Positions 1 through 12,490 of a stretch of 64,000 nucleotides of DNA are shown in pieces (within the stretch, counting starts at the first letter, position 1; every line of letters begins with the position of its first letter). The stretch lies in the NCBI GenBank assembly GCA_032716605.1, contig CM064485.1, positions 34,077,722 to 34,141,721 of the forward strand, written 5' to 3'. This stretch comes from Paralithodes platypus. Taxonomy: Eukaryota > Arthropoda > Malacostraca > Decapoda > Lithodidae. Position numbers and translations under genes: made by a program. Below the pieces are notes generated by a model. That model saw nothing but the letters and a program-made list of their open reading frames with translations. It made no database searches and was not told the origin of the DNA.

Positions 1-447
1 GACAGTGTGGTAATCCCGACGCTGACTTACGGAAGCGAAGCATGGACGCTGGTTGAGAGACTCAGACCAAGAGTGAGAGGGGTGGAAATGATTTACTTGA
101 GAAATGCGTGCGGAGTTACATGGAGGGATAGACAGACGAATGAGGAAGTAAGAAGGAGGTGTGGTATGGAGGTAAATGTGCTGGAGAGTGTGAATAAAAA
201 TCTTGAGATGCTTCGGCCATATGGAATGTATGGGAAGCAAGAGAATGACTAAGAGGGTGTACAAGAGCGAGGTGGAAGGACAGAGAGGGAGAGGTAAACC
301 GAAGGAGAGGTGGAAGGATGGAGTGAGGAAGTATATGGATGAAGACGGTGCTGGTTGAGAGGAGGGGCGTCGACTGACTGGGGACAGAGGTGCATGGGGG
401 CGGTTCGTTTGTGGCCGCCCCTTCGGGGATCACAGCGTCAGATAGAT
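1..447 (+). pseudogene. 3' end of non-LTR retrotransposon, family A
   Basis: The window opens inside the C-terminal part of a reverse transcriptase ORF. The translation from base 7 carries the YGSEAWTL block seen after the catalytic domain of many non-LTR elements, then a lysine/arginine-rich segment. The reading frame is lost after about residue 65. The 3' UTR ends in a GGGGATCACAGCGTCAG block followed by a short GATA-type tail (about 438-455). A second copy in the same orientation lies at 12491-13230, with the same protein blocks and the same tail. The product would have copied the element's own RNA into DNA. It is broken here by frameshift and by the window edge. I cannot assign the clade with certainty; RTE- or R4-like is possible. 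Confidence 0.8.
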
Positions 448-1325
448 AGATGGATCACTGAAAATCATTGTGAGTGTTGCTAGAGTGTTATCAAGTGTGA
501 GAAGTCCAGTGTTTATAGTACCAAGCCTCGACCGCATCCTGGTTATCATGGTGACAGACAGCCATGCCTTCCTTACCAAACAAATCACACTGACGAATGC
601 ACGCTAAGCCTGCCACCACCACGACTCTCACCTAAGCTCAAAGGCTAGCCTACTTTCGATTTCACTTCCACTGTTACCGCATATTATTTCAGTTACGAAT
701 ATTGTATTGCGAGTGTCACTGTCACTTATATTATGCAATAATTAATAGGCAGCTTGTAAGTGTTCAAGGGTATGGTAACCCCTATAAACACTGTGGCAAA
801 CACGGCCGTATCACAGTCTGGGGAGGGGAAGGTTGAGAAACGAGTCTACGAGACACCGGCCAATGTGCCATGACGCAAGGAGCAACAAATTGGAGCAATT
901 ATTTTGGAACAATGGGATTTTCTCTATCTCTTCCAGTGTTGGCTGGTAATCCTCATCAGACTCTTCATCATATAGTTCTGTACCACTATTCTGGTAATAA
1001 AAACTTTTATATCGCCTCCTCAACACTCACTTCACGGTGTGAGGGGAGAGCTATGGAGGCCAGACATGGTGTGTCACTCGCAAGGGAGCGTGTACTGGTG
1101 CGCCCCACCTCATGCACCCTCATGCCTGCGGCCAGCTGTATTTGGGGAGTTGCCAACAATGGCTTTTGTTTAAAGTAGTTCCCATACGAATATCACCCAT
1201 CTACAAGCCCTATAACATGGGAAAATAAAGGCGAGAATAACCGTCGGTATAGTAACGACGCTGGTACTGAGCGTTTAATACATAGCCGTTGGCAATGTCT
1301 CGACCCTGGGGCTGCTAAGGTTAAG
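448..1325. other. no recognisable gene
   Basis: I see no supported gene. A 71-codon minus-strand reading frame at 811-1026 has an acidic stretch (YDEESDEDYQP), but it has no partner exons and no family that I can name. The plus-strand frame over the same bases is no more convincing. Confidence 0.4.
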
Positions 1326-1468
1326 CTCGGGAACTCTCTCCCTCAATCTGTCTTTCCCTCATCCTATGACTTGAACTTCTTCAGACTCCGTGTGTATAGA
1401 TATTTTGACTAACGTTCCTTGAATTTGGCTCTCTTTCAATCGTTCAATCTTGGGGGGGGGGGGGGGGG
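1326..1468 (+). repeat. relic of LINE family B 3' end plus poly-G tract
   Basis: Bases 1330-1440 match the 3' end of LINE family B (compare 18150-18270). Both carry the codons for NSLP(E/Q)S, a DLN(C/F)F(K/R)L(H/R)V segment and the bases just after the stop. The copy is cut off upstream and diverged. A run of about 17 G follows at 1451-1468. Confidence 0.65.
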
Positions 1469-3926
1469 TACACTTGTTTCAGGTAGTTTTGCTGCTTGTC
1501 TCCTTCGTACACATAGGAAAATACGGAGAAAGGTAGGAAGAAGTGAATCCAGTAACTACATTAAATTGGACAACTAAATACAATTATTTGATTCTCTTTC
1601 TCCTACCTTCACCTAAGGCATGACTAGAACGTTGCATTTGTAGTTAGTACTCTCATTCGCCCTCACTCTCTCTCTCACACACACTCTCTCTCTCTCTCTC
1701 ACCAAGTTGCTACTTTATATTGGCGTCAGTCAGGTATAATCATATTTTGCCATTAACCCTTTGTGTACCAGCGATGTCTGTTATATTTTATTCTAGCCAT
1801 ATTTATACGATTTTATCCCATACTGTACCATGGCATATTAGATTAAAAGTACCCTCCAGTACCAGACTTGTTGCCAAAAGCAATGAGACAACACCCTCTC
1901 AGCTCAAGAGTTGGTGGGTAACTGATTTAGCTGGCCTGTAATAGCTGAGAGGGACCATGATAAGTATTACTAACTGATTAGGAATATAGTAGGTGTATGT
2001 ATCTTTGATTACAAATAAAACAAAACATGGCTACAAACTATAGAATTATGTTAAGGATGTTTCTTGTTAATTCTAGTTTACCTTTAAATTGCCATATTTT
2101 GGGATACTAAATGTATATTTCATTCATAATGGAAGAAAACAATTATAATCATTTTGGTAGAAATGGTGAGAGCCAATTACTGGCTGCCATTTGGGCAATA
2201 CAATGCTGGAGGGGATTGCCAAGGATATCACAAGAACACTTCCTGGAAATCCACCAGTCAACAGCTAGCCTTTCAAGATGACACAGATCAAAGCAAGCCG
2301 CACAGTGATTGGCTAAATTCACAACTATCACAACTATCCTCTTCCGAAACATCATATCTCGGCAAAAACATGTTATTCCTCTGGTGCAATTCCCACACTC
2401 CCGTCAGCCACATAAAAACATGGGGAAATACCTTGCCGGGGTATAATTTTAAAGAGAGGAAGAAGAAAGATAAGAGAGAAATAGATCGAAGCTGCCGCGT
2501 GCCCCCCACCAACCGTCTCAGCCAATCAGCGAGCCGCTTGACGTGGCGCGTATGACGGGAAAGGAGTGTGGCCTGGAGGACCATTCGGTAACACGGCACA
2601 GTCAGGTGAATATCACAGCAGACGCGCTCACACCCTACCATTTGTTCTCCCACACCATATACTGTAGAGGAAATACATAGAGGGAGCCCAGCTGCTTACC
2701 TGAACCATATACAGTACAAGTACATTACCTGGCTTCTAAAAGAAAAATAGAATAATCAGCATACGCCCATCTACATACTACCTCTCAAGCGATACATGGA
2801 CGAGACAAGAGGTGTGGTGAAGCAGACGACTACGGGAAAGTGTACTGGGCCAACCCTGAGGTGGCGAAGTGACCAGAGCAGGAATAAAGAGACTTGCGGG
2901 ATCTGTTGGAAATATCAAAGTAAATCAAACGTGAAATCTAAATTTCATAGACTTATATGAGTTTATATCAAGGAGGTAAAGGTCCAGTCCAAAGCCTGTC
3001 TAAGAGACTAGGTATATTACAGGAGCAGATACAAATATGGAACCTAATGTAATTCTGTTTCCAAGAATAGGGATTCACAAATACAATAATCTTACCTGCA
3101 CAGTTATGTGGGTTTGTTAAATTGGATTGTGTTAGATTAATTTAGTATTATAACCCCATATTTCGGGGGCCCCTTTTTTAGTATGTTCCGATTCTATTAA
3201 CCCTCTCACTCTCACTAAAACTTAAATGTAAGTATGTACCCCTACTGTTCACTCTCAAGCTCTATTTGCACTACCACGAGGGGATAGATGTATGTTATCG
3301 CTCTGTTTTAACCCACACTAATTGCCTCTCCATGCAAAAAATTATACACCAAATATAGAAATAGACCCATATTTATATAACCAGAAAAAATCCCACAAGA
3401 TCAAATTATTGTTAAATTGAAAATAACTATATAATGAATATTTTTTTCTTCCGAGTTTACACCGTCAATAATAATTATCGTTAAAAACAGAGCAATAGAT
3501 ATTGTGAAATGAAATTTGAGGCATTTTTCACTCTCATTCCAAATGCATCATCAGAATATAGTTATCATCAATAGTTGTCTATATAAGAATACAGTATGAC
3601 CGGTACTTGGCGGGCAAAAATAATTTGTGCATAACTAAAATACTCATTCTTATTCGATTTTGACCGACAAAATTTACGCTTATTACAATCTACTGTCTTA
3701 ATAGAAAGAGGAAAGGAAGGTCTACAATATAATGGTAGCAAATCCCACAAATATGAACACAATAAGATATGTACTTCGTGGGTAAAAATTATTTATGAAT
3801 AACCAAAATACTCTTTCTACATCGATGTTGACCCGTGAATACTGTATTATATATAAATATAATAGCACAAGAGTATACTCTCACACTTTTAGCACTCCTA
3901 CGATATTCATCATTCTCGGTTTTTGT
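1469..3926. other. no recognisable gene
   Basis: This is unannotated sequence. A (CT)n/(CA)n microsatellite sits at about 1661-1700. At 2490-2600 a GC-richer patch holds a CCAAT-box-like GCCAATCAG (about 2521). Two overlapping open frames on opposite strands at 2154-2653 show no domain and look like chance. The AT-rich remainder shows nothing I can name. Confidence 0.4.
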
Positions 3927-4369
3927 TTAACACTCAAAGAGCGGGTGGTGGAGTATATTTGACTGTGCCGCCCAGCGGGGGGGTTTACCGTAAACAAGCT
4001 TGTTTCCATGCTCGTTTTCATGCATAAACAAGAGCCAGAGCGTAATACAAGTATGTATCCCTGAAAGGGCGTTAAATGAGCTTTCCAATGACACCAGAAC
4101 CATCCTTCTACGATCGCTGGTTGTCTTGCAACGATCGTGCAACCGAAGGGCAAAATCGGTAAAATACGGTCATTTCCTTACATTATTACGTGTGAAACGA
4201 GTGAGGGAGGGTGGAGTAGGGCGGAGTACATCTCAGTAGCTCCACGGCCACCGTGGCGAGCGGTCATGAGGTAACCTACGCTCCTCCCACAGCTCCGCTC
4301 TCTCTCGGAGCACATTACGTGCTCAAAATTGCATGCGACTATAGCCGGGCGCCGCCAAAGAAGGGTTAA
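3927..4369. mobile_element. TTAA-flanked MITE (piggyBac-like), copy 1
   Basis: This 443-bp segment starts TTAACACTCAAAGAGCGG and ends with the reverse complement of TTAACCCTTCTTTGGCGGC. It is therefore bounded by TTAA and by imperfect inverted repeats. Its interior is shared with 32374-32861: both have a CGCCCAGCGG block near the left end, a CCCTGAAAGGGC block and a GAGCTTTC block in the middle, and a CATTACGTGCT block near the right end. It has no coding capacity. TTAA target sites with CCC-starting ends are the hallmark of piggyBac-type elements; the assignment is inferred from that alone. Confidence 0.6.
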
Positions 4370-5109
4370 AGGTGTTTTAAAGGAATAAATTATAGTGATA
4401 CGTATAGCTCATGATATGAGGAAGAGTATAAAACAAACCCATGTCCCTACTCATATTATTTGATTTGATATGATTACCTATAAATACGCATTCGTTGGAC
4501 ATGAACCGTAACACTCATAACGGTTTTATATCCAATCGAGTTATATGGTACACTGATATTAGCTTACACTATACATAAATGATTTAAACAAATAAACTAT
4601 TCTAAGAGGCAAAACACTATCATTAAGTATTTGAGATATACTTGAGCAACGTCCAGGCGCAATATCCGACAAGTTTAAGGGACAGGGGACCGCCACACCG
4701 TCTGACTGACTTGGAGATAATGAGGGCCGAGGATCTCCCTTCCTCGTGCGAGGGGATAGGTTGACTGAGAGCAGTGTTGCCAATGGTATTATTCAGTGTG
4801 ACACCAACATTACTTATCGTAGCCCACTTTATGCGCAATTCAAGTATTCAGTTTATATATAATTGATTTCTAAAGAATTGAATACACTAATCGCATACCT
4901 GAACATTTAGAAAGATCATTCCTGAATAAGCGATTCAAGTATTCATGTATGAGAAGGTAAATACGCACACACACATACACACAACCAAACCCACATACAC
5001 ATGCACACTCAGAAAAACACACTGACTAAGCCAACACTATTTAGAATTTTGAATGCCATTAACAACATTGCTAACTTTTACATCAAGTTGACACTTTCCC
5101 CCATTAATT
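4370..5109. other. no recognisable gene
   Basis: This stretch is AT-rich. A (CA)n-like patch lies at about 4967-5020. No coding or RNA feature is supported. Confidence 0.4.
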
Positions 5110-5565
5110 AAACACAAAGTAAAAAATATGGAGAAAACATGTCTGAGACTCTCCCACGACTCCTTGTGAAATATTCGACTGGAAAAGTTAGAGGTAACTT
5201 TTGATAAGTGATCTAAAGGTCACCATCCGGACCTCATGAGTCCTTTAGGTGTGAATAGTGACTGGGATGGTTAGGGTGGTGGTGTGGTAGTGGAGGTGTA
5301 CGTGTGTTGGTGAATTTGTTGGTGTGGTAGTGTTGGTGTTGTTGATGTAGTAATGTTAATCGTTTGGTTGGGGTATTGATGGTTGTGGTGGTGATAACAC
5401 TGGTTGAGGAGATGATAGCAGTGTAGATGATGAGAAGGTAGTGAGAGATGATGAGGTTGGTGGTTATAGTAGTGACCGACTGTAATAGTAATGGAGTTGT
5501 TAGTGTGATGGTTTTGGTTAAAGTAGAATGAATGTGGTAGTAATGGAGATTTTTTTTTTTTTTTT
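5110..5565 (+). repeat. interspersed repeat with decayed GTG/GGT tail
   Basis: Bases 5150-5265 match 36930-37030. They share a CTCAAGTAACTTTGGAT-like segment, an AAAGGTC-CCATCC(A/G)G block, and a GAGTCCTTTAG(G/A)T block just before the tail. Here the tail is a degraded GGTGGTGTGGTAGTG tract (5270-5540), whereas the 37-kb copy has a 1.2-kb expanded tract. A poly-T run closes the segment at 5551-5565. Confidence 0.6.
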
Positions 5566-6648
5566 AGACTTATTTAATGTAGTTGAAACCGAAATCATAG
5601 CCAAATTGGTAAACTAAGGGAAAAATGTATGTACAGTATATGCTGAGAAAAATGCATATGCCAATCATAACTACAAAAATAGTGAGTCAATCAGGCTGGA
5701 TTTCATTGCCCAGCATAGAAGAGTTAATCTAAAAAGAAAAGTCAGTAATCACCTATCGCAGAATTAAGCCTACCACATTCTAAAACATTCTATGTCGAAA
5801 TGTCTATCCAGTGCTATTGACAAAGCAGTATATCGATAACATAAATATTGTCTTGAACATATTTATTTGTGTTTCCGTGTTTATAAACGAGGGTATAACA
5901 TCTCTAGCTACTAACTTGAACATGCAATCGCTTTAATACATGTACTTATCGAAGAACGCAATTTGACATTTGCAATTAATAGACACACGATTATTATAAT
6001 CATAGTTTCTGAAAATATCTTTCCACGAGTCTTAATTAATATGATACCAGGAGCTTAAAATTCACCTGAAACGCCCAGTGTCGGTTGCATTTCACATTTC
6101 TTTGTTTTTGTTTTCTAAAATAGTTGTGGTACTTACGAGCACATACAGGGTGGTGAAATGGAGCCTGTAAATCACAAACAATGCTGCCACAGCCACCGAC
6201 CTGAACGTGATAAAGTGATGGGAATGACTTCCATTTATCTGCACCCTAATATGATATAAGCAAACACTTATGGGGATATACTCGTATGTCAAGCACTTTC
6301 TAAAATTTACGGACTAACTACTAATGGACCATTAATAAAAGCGTCCAATCTGCAGAATCTAGCCAAAGGTCACCAGATGCGCCAAGTATCCAAATATAAT
6401 GTCAACAAGAACATAAGGCTGACAGTATTTATGTTCTTTATCGATTTTGCCTGAAATTACATATTTTGATAAAAATTTCCATATGTAATAATTATTTTAG
6501 TACCATGTAACTCACTGCATAATTGTATAACTATAATATGAGAGCAGATAATATAGCGTTCACAGACTTGTATACGCCCCAACTATATTGTCGAGATAAA
6601 TATTTATATATGGCTATGCTACTGAGAAAGCAACACAATTTATGAAAA
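5566..6648. other. no recognisable gene
   Basis: AT-rich sequence with no feature I can support. Confidence 0.4.
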
Positions 6649-7753
6649 TAATGTTCACCATCCTCTCCATACTTTTGCTTGTAGGGACAGAACTAGCTGT
6701 AAGAAATACTGTGATTTACAGAATGTCGCATAAGTCACTATAATGTTCACCATCCTCTCCATACCTTTTGCTTGTAGGACAGTCAGAACTAGCTGTAAGA
6801 AATACTGTGATTGTTTACAGAATGTCGCATAAGTCACTATAATGTTCACCATCCTCTCCATACCTTCTGCTTGTAGGACAGTCAGAACTAGCTGTAAGAA
6901 ATACTGTGATTGTTTACAGAATGTCGCATAAGTCACTATAATGTTCACCATCCTCTCCATACCTTCTGCTTTGTAGGACAGTCAGAACTAGCTGTAAGAA
7001 ATACTGTGATTGTTTACAGGATGTCGCATAAGTCACTATAATGTTCACCATCCTCTCCATACTTCTGCTTGTAGGACAGTCAGAACTAGCTGTAAGAAAT
7101 ACTTGTTGTTTACAGGATGTCGCATAAGTCACTATAATGTTCACCATCCTCTCCATACCTTCTGCTTGTAGGACAGTCAGAACTAGCTGTAAGAAATACT
7201 GTGATTGTTTACAGAATGTCGCATAAATCACTATAATGTTCACCATCCTCTCCATACCTTCTCCTTGTAGGACAGTCAGAACTAGCTGTAAGAAATACTG
7301 TGATTGTTTACAGAATGTCGCATAAGTCACTATAATGTTCACCATCCTCTCCATACCTTCTGCTTGTAGGACAGTCAGAACTAGCTGTAAGAAATACTGT
7401 GATTGTTTACAGAATGTCGCATAAGTCACATAATGTTCACCATCCTCTCCATACCTTCTGCTTGTAGGACAGTCAGAACTAGCTGTAAGAAATACTGTGA
7501 TTGTTTACAGAATGTCGCATAAGTCACTAATGTTCACCATCCTCTCCATACCTTCTGCTTGTAGGACAGTCAGAACTAGCTGTAAGAAATACTGTGATTG
7601 TTTACAGAATGTCGCATAAGTCACTATAATGTTCACCATCCTCTCCATACCTTCTGCTTGTAGGACAGTCCAAACTAGCTGTAAGAAATACCGTGATTGT
7701 TTACAGAATGTCGCATAAGTCACTATAAATGTTCACCATCCTCTCCATACCTT
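6649..7753. repeat. 99-bp satellite array, left part
   Basis: About eleven tandem copies of a 99-bp unit are present (landmarks ATGTTCACCATCCTCTCC, then GGACAGTCAGAACTAGCTG, then ACAGAATGTCGCATAAGTCAC). Because 99 is a multiple of three, long open frames arise on the minus strand with a 33-residue period; I do not regard these as genes. Copies in this left block are more diverged, with small indels, than those in the right block at 8768-9735. The array breaks at CCATACCTT and resumes in phase after the LINE. Confidence 0.95.
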
Positions 7754-8767
7754 GCGTACTCTCAAAGAACAAGTTGACAATATGCAACACAATCTAGATA
7801 AATGTTCATGTTGGGCCCAAATTTGGCAAATGAGTTTCAATGCGGATAAATGTAAAGTACTACATGTCGGATACCTAAATGAGAAAGCAAACTATTCGAT
7901 GAATGGCACTCAGCTTAAGAATGTAAACAGAGAAACTGATCTGGGAGTAACAATATCGAGTAACCTAAAACCGAGTCAACAATGTTCAGAAGTTGTTAAG
8001 AAGGCAAACAAAATAATTGGCTTTATAGGCAGGTCATTTGAGCATAAATCCAAAGAAGTTATCCTAACCCTTTACAATTCCTTAGTCCGCCCTCTTCTGG
8101 AATACTGCGTTCAATCCTGGTGCCCTTATTACCAAAAAGATATAAACAAGCTAGAACGAGTTCAACGTAGAGTTACCAAAATGATACCTAGCCTAAAGAA
8201 CAAACCATACGAAGAGCGTCTTAGAGAATTAAATCTATTTTCTTTAACCCAGCGCAGATTAAGAGGCGACTTAATTCAAGTGTTCAAAATCATCAAAGGC
8301 ATCGACAATATGAACTGTAGTAAGTACTTCACTATCGACCAATCTAATTACACGCGGGGAAACGGTTTTGCAAAATTATTGGTAAATCTTTTAACTCGCA
8401 CGAATCTAAGAATTTCTTCTTCAATCGAGTTGTCAACTTGTGGAATGGGCTTCCCCGAGACGTTATAGACTGCAGCACCGTTGATTCATTTAAATTCCGC
8501 CTAGACAAATATCTCGCATCAAACCCGCGACTGACTGCGTTTGTAAATGAATAACTTTATCCTCCCCTCAGTTACTAACCCATATGTCCCCTACTAACTT
8601 CCTAGTCCTGCCACGTTAGTGGCAGGGCAGTAGTTCCCTTTCCAATGTTCCCTTACCCACTCTAAACCACTGTTTGGACACTTGATCCTCAGTGTTTTGG
8701 AGGACAAGCAACCTAGAAGGGTCACTAGATCTGTTGTTGCTTGATTTCCTTTGTACTCCTTTGTACT
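7754..8767 (+). pseudogene. 5'-truncated CR1-like LINE, family C, inserted in satellite
   Basis: The translation from 7752 encodes the part of a reverse transcriptase just after the catalytic FADD box (which is missing here). It includes WAQIWQMSFNADKCKVLH, ETDLGVTIS, a SLVRPLLEYCVQSW segment and ERVQRRVTKMI, all typical of the CR1/L2-type C-terminus. A frameshift near 8370 moves the last 60 codons (NRVVNLWNGLPRD-type segment, ending at the stop 8552-8554) into another frame. The 3' UTR ends in a short repeat of TTTGTACTCC. Only a 4-bp CCTT is shared at the two junctions, as expected for elements that make little or no target duplication. A longer minus-strand copy of the same family is at 40526-43474. 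Confidence 0.85.
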
Positions 8768-9735
8768 CCTTCTGCTTGTAGGACAGTCAGAACTAGCTGT
8801 AAGAAATACTGTGATTGTTTACAGAATGTCGCATAAGTCACTATAATGTTCACCATCCTCTCCATACCTTCTGCTTGTAGGACAGTCAGAACTAGCTGTA
8901 AGAAATACTGTGATTGTTTACAGAATGTCGCATAAGTCACTATAATGTTCACCATCCTCTCCATACCTTCTGCTTGTAGGACAGTCAGAACTAGCTGTAA
9001 GAAATACTGTGATTGTTTACAGAATGTCGCATAAGTCACTATAATGTTCACCATCCTCTCCATACCTTCTGCTTGTAGGACAGTCAGAACTAGCTGTAAG
9101 AAATACTGTGATTGTTTACAGAATGTCGCATAAGTCACTATAATGTTCACCATCCTCTCCATACCTTTTGCTTGTAGGACAGTCAGAACTAGCTGTAAGA
9201 AATACTGTGATTGTTTACAGAATGTCGCATAAGTCACTATAATGTTCACCATCCTCTCCATACCTTCTGCTTGTAGGACAGTCAGAACTAGCTGTAAGAA
9301 ATACTGTGATTGTTTACAGAATGTCGCATAAGTCACTATAATGTTCACCATCCTCTCCATACCTTCTGCTTGTAGGACAGTCAGAACTAGCTGTAAGAAA
9401 TACTGTGATTGTTTACAGAATGTCGCATAAGTCACTATAATGTTCACCATCCTCTCCATACCTTCTGCTTGTAGGACAGTCAGAACTAGCTGTAAGAAAT
9501 ACTGTGATTGTTTACAGAATGTCGCATAAGTCACTATAATGTTCACCATCCTCTCCATACCTTCTGCTTGTAGACAGTCAGAACTAGCTGTAAGAAATAC
9601 TGTGATTGTTTACAGAATGTCGCATAAGTCACTATAATGTTCACCATCCTCTCCATACCTTCTGCTTGTAGGACAGTCAGAACTAGCTGTAAGAAATACT
9701 GTGATTGTTTACAGAATGTCGCATAAGTCACTATA
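8768..9735. repeat. 99-bp satellite array, right part
   Basis: Nearly ten copies of the same 99-bp unit, almost identical to each other (a single C to T change recurs around 9170). The array resumes in phase with the left block, so the two were one array before the LINE inserted. Confidence 0.95.
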
Positions 9736-10167
9736 CATTGTTATTCTTTACTAGCAACATCTGTATTTGAATACACTAGAGTATGTAAGTGGCGGTCGAT
9801 TAACGCAAGCAATTTTGTATTAATGAACATAATGCTTGATTTGTTATCCATGTGTATAAAGGAGACAAAAGTTAAAGGTGCTCGTAATATGTCCCCCAAA
9901 TTTAAAAGAGTGATAGAGAGCCTTATTCAAGGTCTGTTAAAGTACACATATCTGGACATACGTAGTTTGAAGCAGTTTAGGATTGCAACAAACCTTTCCT
10001 GTAAACAGGAACAAGCAACTTATCGATTGAGTTACCTCGGCATCTGGAAGTATATGAAGTTGGTTAAACTTATTCCAACAACCAACGAAAGACAAAAGAA
10101 AAGCAGGCTGATTACGGCAGTCTTAATTGTTCACATTTAAAATTACACACGCATGTAAATTTCCAAG
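9736..10167. other. no recognisable gene
   Basis: An open frame at 9823-10140 (105 codons, lysine-rich) has no domain I recognise and no splice context that I can defend. Confidence 0.4.
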
Positions 10168-10667
10168 AATTATTACATTTATCAATTATGTACGATTATG
10201 TACGACAGGTTTGGTAAGAGGTGTCCTCACCAGGATTCGAACCCACTCACTCCAGGTATATTTGGGAGAGTCGAGCACCGTAACCACTCGGCCATGAGCG
10301 GATATAAGGAAAGCAACCTTAGTTCTTATTTGAGGAACCAGGTTTTTAGTCTCGTGGAGGACTATGCCTTCGAACACTCGGTGAGTTTATTAGACTTCGA
10401 CCATGACTATTTTTACGTATATCACTTAACCGAGTTGGCGGGGGGGAAGCGTAAAAATAGTCATGGTCCAAGTCTAATAAACTCACCGCGTGTTCGAAGG
10501 CATAGTCCTCCACGAGACTAAAAACCTGGTTCTTCAAATAAGAACTAAGGTTGCTTTCCTTATATCCGCTCATGGCCGAGTGATTACGGTGTCCGACTCT
10601 CCCAAATATACCTGGAGTGAGTGGGTTCGAATTCTGGTGAGGATACCTCTTACCCAATTATTACATT
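10168..10667. mobile_element. inverted pair of tRNA-Ser-like SINEs (palindrome) with 12-bp direct repeat
   Basis: Two copies of one element lie head-out, with arms of about 215 bp (10208-10428 and 10445-10655) and a spacer of about 20-30 bp. Each arm carries a tRNA-Ser-like promoter block: an A box TGGCCGAGTGG (mutated to GTGAT on the right arm) and a B box GGTTCGAATCC (GGTTCGAATTC on the right). The spacing is long enough for a serine-type variable arm. The block is flanked by the identical 12-mer AATTATTACATT at 10168-10179 and 10656-10667. The direct repeat suggests insertion by LINE machinery, possibly as a single inverted dimer. Confidence 0.7.
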
Positions 10668-11190
10668 ACAGCGTACGAATCAATTATTTCAATGAATGCA
10701 AATATATTAGAAATAATCATAATTAGAAATATCAGAAACCGAATTTGTGTTCATGCTATCGAAATATTGTAAATACAGAGCATTTCACAAACAAATTTTG
10801 ATGTACTTATGGGCTTACTATATACTGTACATATTATACAGTATATGCAAAAGTACACAATAACCATAGATTGCTGCACGACCACGATTACACTGACAAA
10901 CTTTGGATTGAGGCAGTTCTGTTAAGAAATATAAAAATGCAGTTCATAGCTCTTATCGACGTTGGTGCATTCGTATGTAAGTAAAATGCAGATGTTCCAT
11001 GCCTCTGTATAAAGGTAGACAATAATTCATTATTATTTTACTTTGATACTATAGTGATTGTGAGAATTGTCATATAATGAGTTACAAAAGCTGAGTGAAA
11101 GATTACATTCCCAAGTAAATTTGCCTGTAACTGCCAGACGAGCAGTGATAAAATAGCCTCCAAATCGGAATCTCCAACATGTCTTTGTTT
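10668..11190. other. no recognisable gene
   Basis: AT-rich sequence. A short palindromic ATACTGTACATATTATACAGTAT occurs near 10820; it resembles the core of the satellite at 61.9 kb but is isolated. Confidence 0.35.
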
Positions 11191-11199
11191 GAACCCTTC

Positions 11200-11327
11200 T
11201 ACTTAGTACCGCCACGGGATCCAGTTGGTGTTAGGTATAATTGTATATGGCTAATTCGTGGCCACCACTTAACGGATTGTTAAGTCGTCTGGCAATAGGT
11301 AGATAGATAGATGGATAGTTTGTTCAG
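11200..11327 (+). repeat. LINE family A 3' tail relic
   Basis: A CGTGGCCAC block, then a GTCGTCTGGCAATAGG block and a GATA-type tail, match in order the end of the copy at 13180-13230. Nothing of the coding region remains. Confidence 0.5.
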
Positions 11328-12490
11328 TACTTAGTTAATTAAACTGTGCCATACAGTTGGCCAACTGATTTTCCTTGAAAATTGTCTTGCTGTTTCCAAT
11401 GTAATATTATTACATGCACTGTTTCCAAAGCTAAAACAAATGAAAACAAAACACGAATAAAGAAGCCTACTCAAATATTTACATTTAAAATAAATTGCGA
11501 ATGTGTGCGAAACATACAGTGACATTTTGGTTTGTAAATATTGCTTGGGAGCTCGTAAGACTTGTAGGATACATACTGAGAGACTACAGTGTACCGAGTT
11601 TTACGTATATACAACTAAACACCTGTAAACACAGTTAAACTTTAAAACTAACACGTTCAGTATACACTGACACTTTTATTTCATCATGGCCATCAGTACA
11701 CTGTGAAACTTGAACGTTTACTGTAATTGTGACAACATTGATACCCTTAGCAAGTGTTTCAATCGTCTAAGTGTTCAAATTTGTTCACACTAATGATGAA
11801 ACACTTATTGTTTCAATTTATATTGTTGTTGTTGTTGTTGCTGTTGTTGTTGTTGTTCCCCAAGCTGCCTGGCCGAACAGCCCCAAGGCCCCAAGCACGG
11901 CCAAGGCCATAACCGAGCGCCCCCCACAGAACCCTTCCTGCCGACCACAATAAAGCCTGGGTGACCGAAGCCACTCCATGGCGGGGAGCTGAGGAGGGTG
12001 CGGAAACGCCCGGGAAACCAAGCCCCACCCAGGGCCCTGTGCCCCTCAGCAATTATGAAGAGAAAGTTGAGGGGCAAGGGAACAATGTGAATCTTTGGCT
12101 TCCAATCTTGGTAGATTGGGAAGTCAATCCACGGAAGAGATGCCGTCACTCGAGATCTAGAAAATATATAAGTAAAAGGAACAGTCAGAGTAAGCTATGG
12201 GTATGGCAGAGATCGCTCAGTTATCACTCTAATAGACCAGCCCATCACCACAATTTATATTGTAGGCGCTGTCGTTTAGTTTAAGCATGAATTCAGTGCG
12301 TCAGAGGGTTACTTGATGCCTTTTATCTTCCTGATTTCCAAATATGGTTCCAAAGCCGTTTACCTCTCTGATTTCCAAATATTGTTCCATCAAGGCTTGG
12401 TATACAAATCCAGTATAGCCAACATTTCGGTCAGCTTGTCAAATATACACAACATGTGAGAACAGGAGGTTAAAGGGTAACTCAAATAGA
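11328..12490. other. no gene; TTG microsatellite and GC-rich patch
   Basis: A (TTG)n tract lies at about 11822-11858. It is followed by a GC-rich segment (11860-12050) with CAAGGCC/CACGGCC words that could be the 5' region of a repeat. The rest is unassigned. Open frames over this segment have no recognisable domain. Confidence 0.4.

Noticed and set aside
1753..1940. Another TTAACCC MITE start (TTAACCCTTTGTGTACC)
   Set aside because: No inverted partner ending in GGGTTAA was found downstream.
2154..2653. Overlapping open frames of 133 and 121 codons on opposite strands
   Set aside because: No recognisable domain, no repeats of them elsewhere, and the low complexity basic stretch suggests chance.
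6655..9731. 33-residue periodic frames on the minus strand (MERMVNIIV...)
   Set aside because: The 99-bp satellite unit is a multiple of three, and small indels in the left block break the frames freely, so there is no sign of selection on a protein.
6649..9735. CRISPR-like regular array
   Set aside because: The units are directly adjacent with no unique spacers, and the context is eukaryotic.
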